A stretch of 64,000 bases of DNA. It comes from Sinonovacula constricta. Lineage: Eukaryota; Mollusca; Bivalvia; Cardiida; Solecurtidae. Under the pieces are notes generated by a model. The model was given only the letters and a program-made list of their open reading frames with translations. It did not search any database and had not been told where the DNA came from. Positions 62,356-64,000 of this stretch are shown piece by piece. The stretch spans positions 49,945,372-50,009,371 of the forward strand of contig CM017570.1 in the NCBI GenBank assembly GCA_007844125.1, in the 5' to 3' direction. Each line of letters begins with the position of its first letter. Position 1 is the stretch's first letter. Made by a program: the position numbers and the translations under genes.

Positions 62356-63177
62356 TTTTATCATTATCATTAATTATTATTATTATTATTATTATTATTA
62401 TTTGAATGCAGAAAGTTAATTATATTTGTATTTTGGGGTTTTACGGCACACCGACACTTGATAGGTCATACGGCGCCGATAAAGTTAATTATAGTTTTTG
62501 TTGTTATTAGTATTGTTATAAGTAGTTTAACTAGTATTTTTTCTATTATTTCTCTTATTATTATTATACATAATTCAGCAAATTAACTAACCTTCATGAA
62601 AGACAACCGGGTCTTCTGCTTGTAGCTGAATACCTTGGTAAGCAGGACTGTTCTTATGTTCATTGAGATATGCTGTTAAGGTATTGTTCTCTGGTTTTAC
62701 AGCCGCGGGTGTCGTAAAATAAACTTTATATGTACACGTTAATTGAGTAACATTTGGGTTTTCTGCTGACCTGCGAAAGAAACATAACAAAATACACACT
62801 GATAATTATCAATATCAGTTACAAAATTACATATTAACAATACCTATAATAAATACGTAAATGTGTTTATATTCTATTTCACAAACAGTTATGTCAATTA
62901 ACTAGATATTACTACTAAAATTATAGTTATAATTATTCAGTAGAGCAAAACAACATACATTGTATTATTTTCTTATGTATTGATAACTGAGGCGATTGAC
63001 AAAATCTCGGACTACAGCAATAAAGCCTTTGGAAGGAACAACTAAAGCTTCTTTTATTTTTGCATAGTATAAACAACTGAATACGAACCTTATTGATCGT
63101 CCTGACTGGGGTATGATCGTCAAGATAATTACAGTGATATCCGACCTGTTATACTGAGATTCATATGATTCACGAAT
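57760..63177 (-). CDS. Gene B (3' part): SEA-stalk-TM paralogue of gene A
   Basis: Seven exons visible: 63089-63177, 62592-62770 (SEA-like), 61954-62067 (stalk), 61512-61596 (membrane), 60340-60507, 59576-59861, 57760-57936 (tail). All joints agree in phase. The 5' part lies beyond the right edge. It differs from gene A in having the SEA-like module joined directly to the stalk with no intervening EGFs, and in retaining a full cytoplasmic tail. Expected to be a type I membrane glycoprotein; function unknown. Confidence 0.8.
57937..59575. other. Gene B last intron, nothing seen
   Basis: AT-rich intron. No exon, repeat family or RNA gene is recognised. Confidence 0.45.
59576..59861 (-). CDS. 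Gene B cytoplasmic tail exon
   Basis: 286 nt, phase 2 in and 0 out, acceptor 'taattccag', donor 'gtaggt'. It has 'HSREELSNSYNHAFHHQNRE', 'SLYRTSSLPGLP' and 'NPPSPKPDYMPHHEHNFESK'. If the donor were not used the frame would run on to a stop at 59546. Gene A's homologous exon would be 283 nt to its ancestral donor. Confidence 0.8.
60340..60507 (-). CDS. Gene B juxtamembrane cytoplasmic exon
   Basis: 168 nt, phase 2-2, acceptor 'tgttctag', donor 'gtaatc'. It starts 'RKRQPEKTKLDSLPEHITMD' and continues 'TFGPGHDFKP', paralogous to 13541-13702. The basic start fits a stop-transfer segment. Confidence 0.8.
60610..60838. repeat. Imperfect (GTA)n/(GCA)n trinucleotide tract
   Basis: Low-complexity triplets on the plus strand, with matching Leu-rich or Val-rich false frames on both strands. 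It lies in the gene B intron. Confidence 0.9.
61237..61490. repeat. 24-bp minisatellite beside the gene B transmembrane exon
   Basis: About ten copies of 'gttatggggttgatgcgttg' plus 'taaa', ending about 20 bp before the transmembrane exon's donor side (61512). Open frames over it are by-products of a unit length divisible by three. Confidence 0.95.
61512..61596 (-). CDS. Gene B transmembrane exon
   Basis: 85 nt, acceptor 'tttgccag', donor 'gtgagt'. One hydrophobic helix beginning 'LTTILIGTGSTLGGLVVIL' and ending 'GCVCW'. Same size and phase as gene A 14268-14352. Confidence 0.85.
61954..62067 (-). CDS. Gene B Ser/Thr-rich stalk exon
   Basis: 114 nt, phase 1-1, donor 'gtttgg', acceptor 'atcatcag' with a second AG three bases on (NAGNAG; exon end 62067 or 62064). 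It encodes 'GGNTVATSTSTTMSTTTAAS' then 'NPTTSKTTDENTKG', a probable O-glycosylated stalk. It lacks gene A's 54-bp repeat array. Confidence 0.75.
62190..62215 (-). pseudogene. Truncated copy of an exon 3' end
   Basis: 'EDASVLFEG' followed by donor 'gtaatt' mirrors the end of exon 62592-62770 ('EDPVVFHEG' then 'gttagt'). The intron sequence 'attcagcaaatta' is shared just beyond both. The rest of the exon is replaced by TAA/TAG microsatellite, so it cannot be spliced normally. Confidence 0.6.
62217..62401. repeat. (TTA)n-(TAG)n-(TTA)n compound microsatellite
   Basis: Blocks of TTA, then long TAG with a few AAG variants, then TTA again, abutting the truncated exon copy. Confidence 0.95.
62592..62770 (-). 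CDS. Gene B SEA-like domain, third exon
   Basis: 179 nt, phase 2 in and 1 out, acceptor 'ctttcgcag', donor 'gttagt'. It encodes 'TCTYKVYFTTPAAVKPENNT', 'LTAYLNEHKN' and 'QAEDPVVFHEG'. It corresponds in position and phase to gene A exons 20028-20176 and 27048-27196, but is 30 nt longer and clearly diverged. Confidence 0.7.
63089..63177 (-). CDS. Gene B SEA-like domain, second exon
   Basis: 89 nt, phase 0 in and 2 out, acceptor 'tttttcag'; donor 'gttcgt' is weak. It encodes 'IRESYESQYNRSDITVIILT' then 'IIPQSGRSI'. Phase and place match the 101-nt exons of gene A. Confidence 0.65.
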
Positions 63178-64000
63178 CTGAAAAAGAGTTACCAATTTAT
63201 AGAATTGTCAAAATATCTAAATGAGGCTCACAAAAAATGCAGAATTCAGCTATAAAAAGCAAACCTAAATCAGTAATTTTAAACTGGTAATCCATTTATT
63301 AAAAATGTCCTAGTGTTGTTTACGAAGAAAGCAAACTGTTAAGTTATAGCAAGAACGTCTAATTTAATGTTTTTGTTCACTTTATCACAGACAATGCTAC
63401 GAACAGCATATTACGTTCATTTTAGTGAACACGGTCAAACCTTTTATCGATGATAAATACGTTTGCTGCCTTTATTATATTAACTATTACCGGCCAATTT
63501 TTGTAGTTAAGTTCAACAAAGGTATGCCAAGATCCTATGAGCATTGCAACATATGTAAACATTGTAGCAATATACACGAGTGGCCAAACACAGAGCGGCA
63601 AACATCACACCAAAAAAATAGAGAAAACCCAATAATAACCAGTTTACGTATCTGTTGACTGACGATGTTGCTTACACCGGATTGAAATAGTGATATTTTT
63701 AACAATAATAACTTATTTCTCAGTGCATGGAATGATTATTAACATAACATAACTAAGGTCTAAGCAATAATAAGGAAATGTGACAAATCCTAATAGCACC
63801 GCAACAAAAAACAAAAGAAAACAAGCAATCGCCAACAAAATGTTAAAGTAAGAACAAACTTGTGATGAGTCGTTAGATAAATAGAATACAACCAGAAGTG
63901 ATCACCTTACAACGGTCAGTCAGCAAAAGGCGTGCTCTAACTTCACAATTCTTGAGGAGTTTCCCAAATGCAATTATTAAAAAAGGAAACGTGATTATTT
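63178..64000. other. Gene B intron to window edge; repeat X traces
   Basis: No further exon is secured. 'cctatgagcattgcaacata' (63533-63552) and 'acaacggtcagtcagcaaaa' (63908-63929) resemble parts of dispersed repeat X on the minus strand. The first SEA exon of gene B is expected further right. Confidence 0.4.

Noticed and set aside
62173..62370. Poly-Leu frame
   Set aside because: TAG/TTA microsatellite on the minus strand.

Overview
This is eukaryotic DNA, most likely from a mollusc and probably a bivalve. It is AT-rich, dense in microsatellites, tRNA-derived SINEs and a mariner element, and its genes consist of short exons with clean GT/AG boundaries and conserved phase. The species cannot be named from the sequence. 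Most long open frames are not genes; the real exons are small and were found by matching splice sites, phase and repeated domains.

The window is dominated by two paralogous genes in head-to-tail tandem on the minus strand. Gene A (about 12.87-49.9 kb, possibly starting at 52.9 kb) appears complete in outline: about 30 exons and about 1,400 residues. Its order is signal peptide, EGF, von Willebrand D domain, a MUC4/VWDE-like linker and Ig-like fold, two EGF-type modules, two copies of a five-exon EGF-EGF-SEA cassette, three EGFs, a Ser/Thr-rich stalk with an 18-residue repeat, one transmembrane helix and a cytoplasmic tail. Gene B (57.76 kb to beyond the right edge) shows only its 3' part: SEA-like exons, Ser/Thr stalk, transmembrane exon and a three-exon tail. 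The stalk, membrane and tail exons match between A and B in phase and nearly in length. Gene A has a stop codon where B has Glu near the end of its penultimate tail exon, and A's former last exon survives as a frameshifted relic at 10.85-11.0 kb.

Region by region: 0-5 kb holds degenerate minisatellites and dispersed repeats. 5.0-5.7 kb is a broken TRIM-like fragment. 6.3-6.9 kb has two repeats. 7.0-9.5 kb is a GC-rich, decayed mobile or virus-like element with a DD35E integrase (plus strand) facing an SF1 helicase/HNH-like gene (minus strand). 10.8-49.9 kb is gene A, with a mariner element (27.54-29.03 kb, intact TIRs and TA duplication) in an intron. 49.3-55.1 kb is a tandem segmental duplication of about 2.9 kb that carries two copies of the signal-peptide exon. 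55.1-57.7 kb is largely intergenic, and 57.76-64 kb is gene B.

Two joints of gene A (EGF to VWD, and VWD to linker) do not close in phase with the exons I can see, so at least one small exon is missing at each or the gene is damaged there. The most unusual items are the integrase plus helicase-HNH element, the phase-neutral cassette duplication, the duplicated first exon and the tail truncation of gene A.
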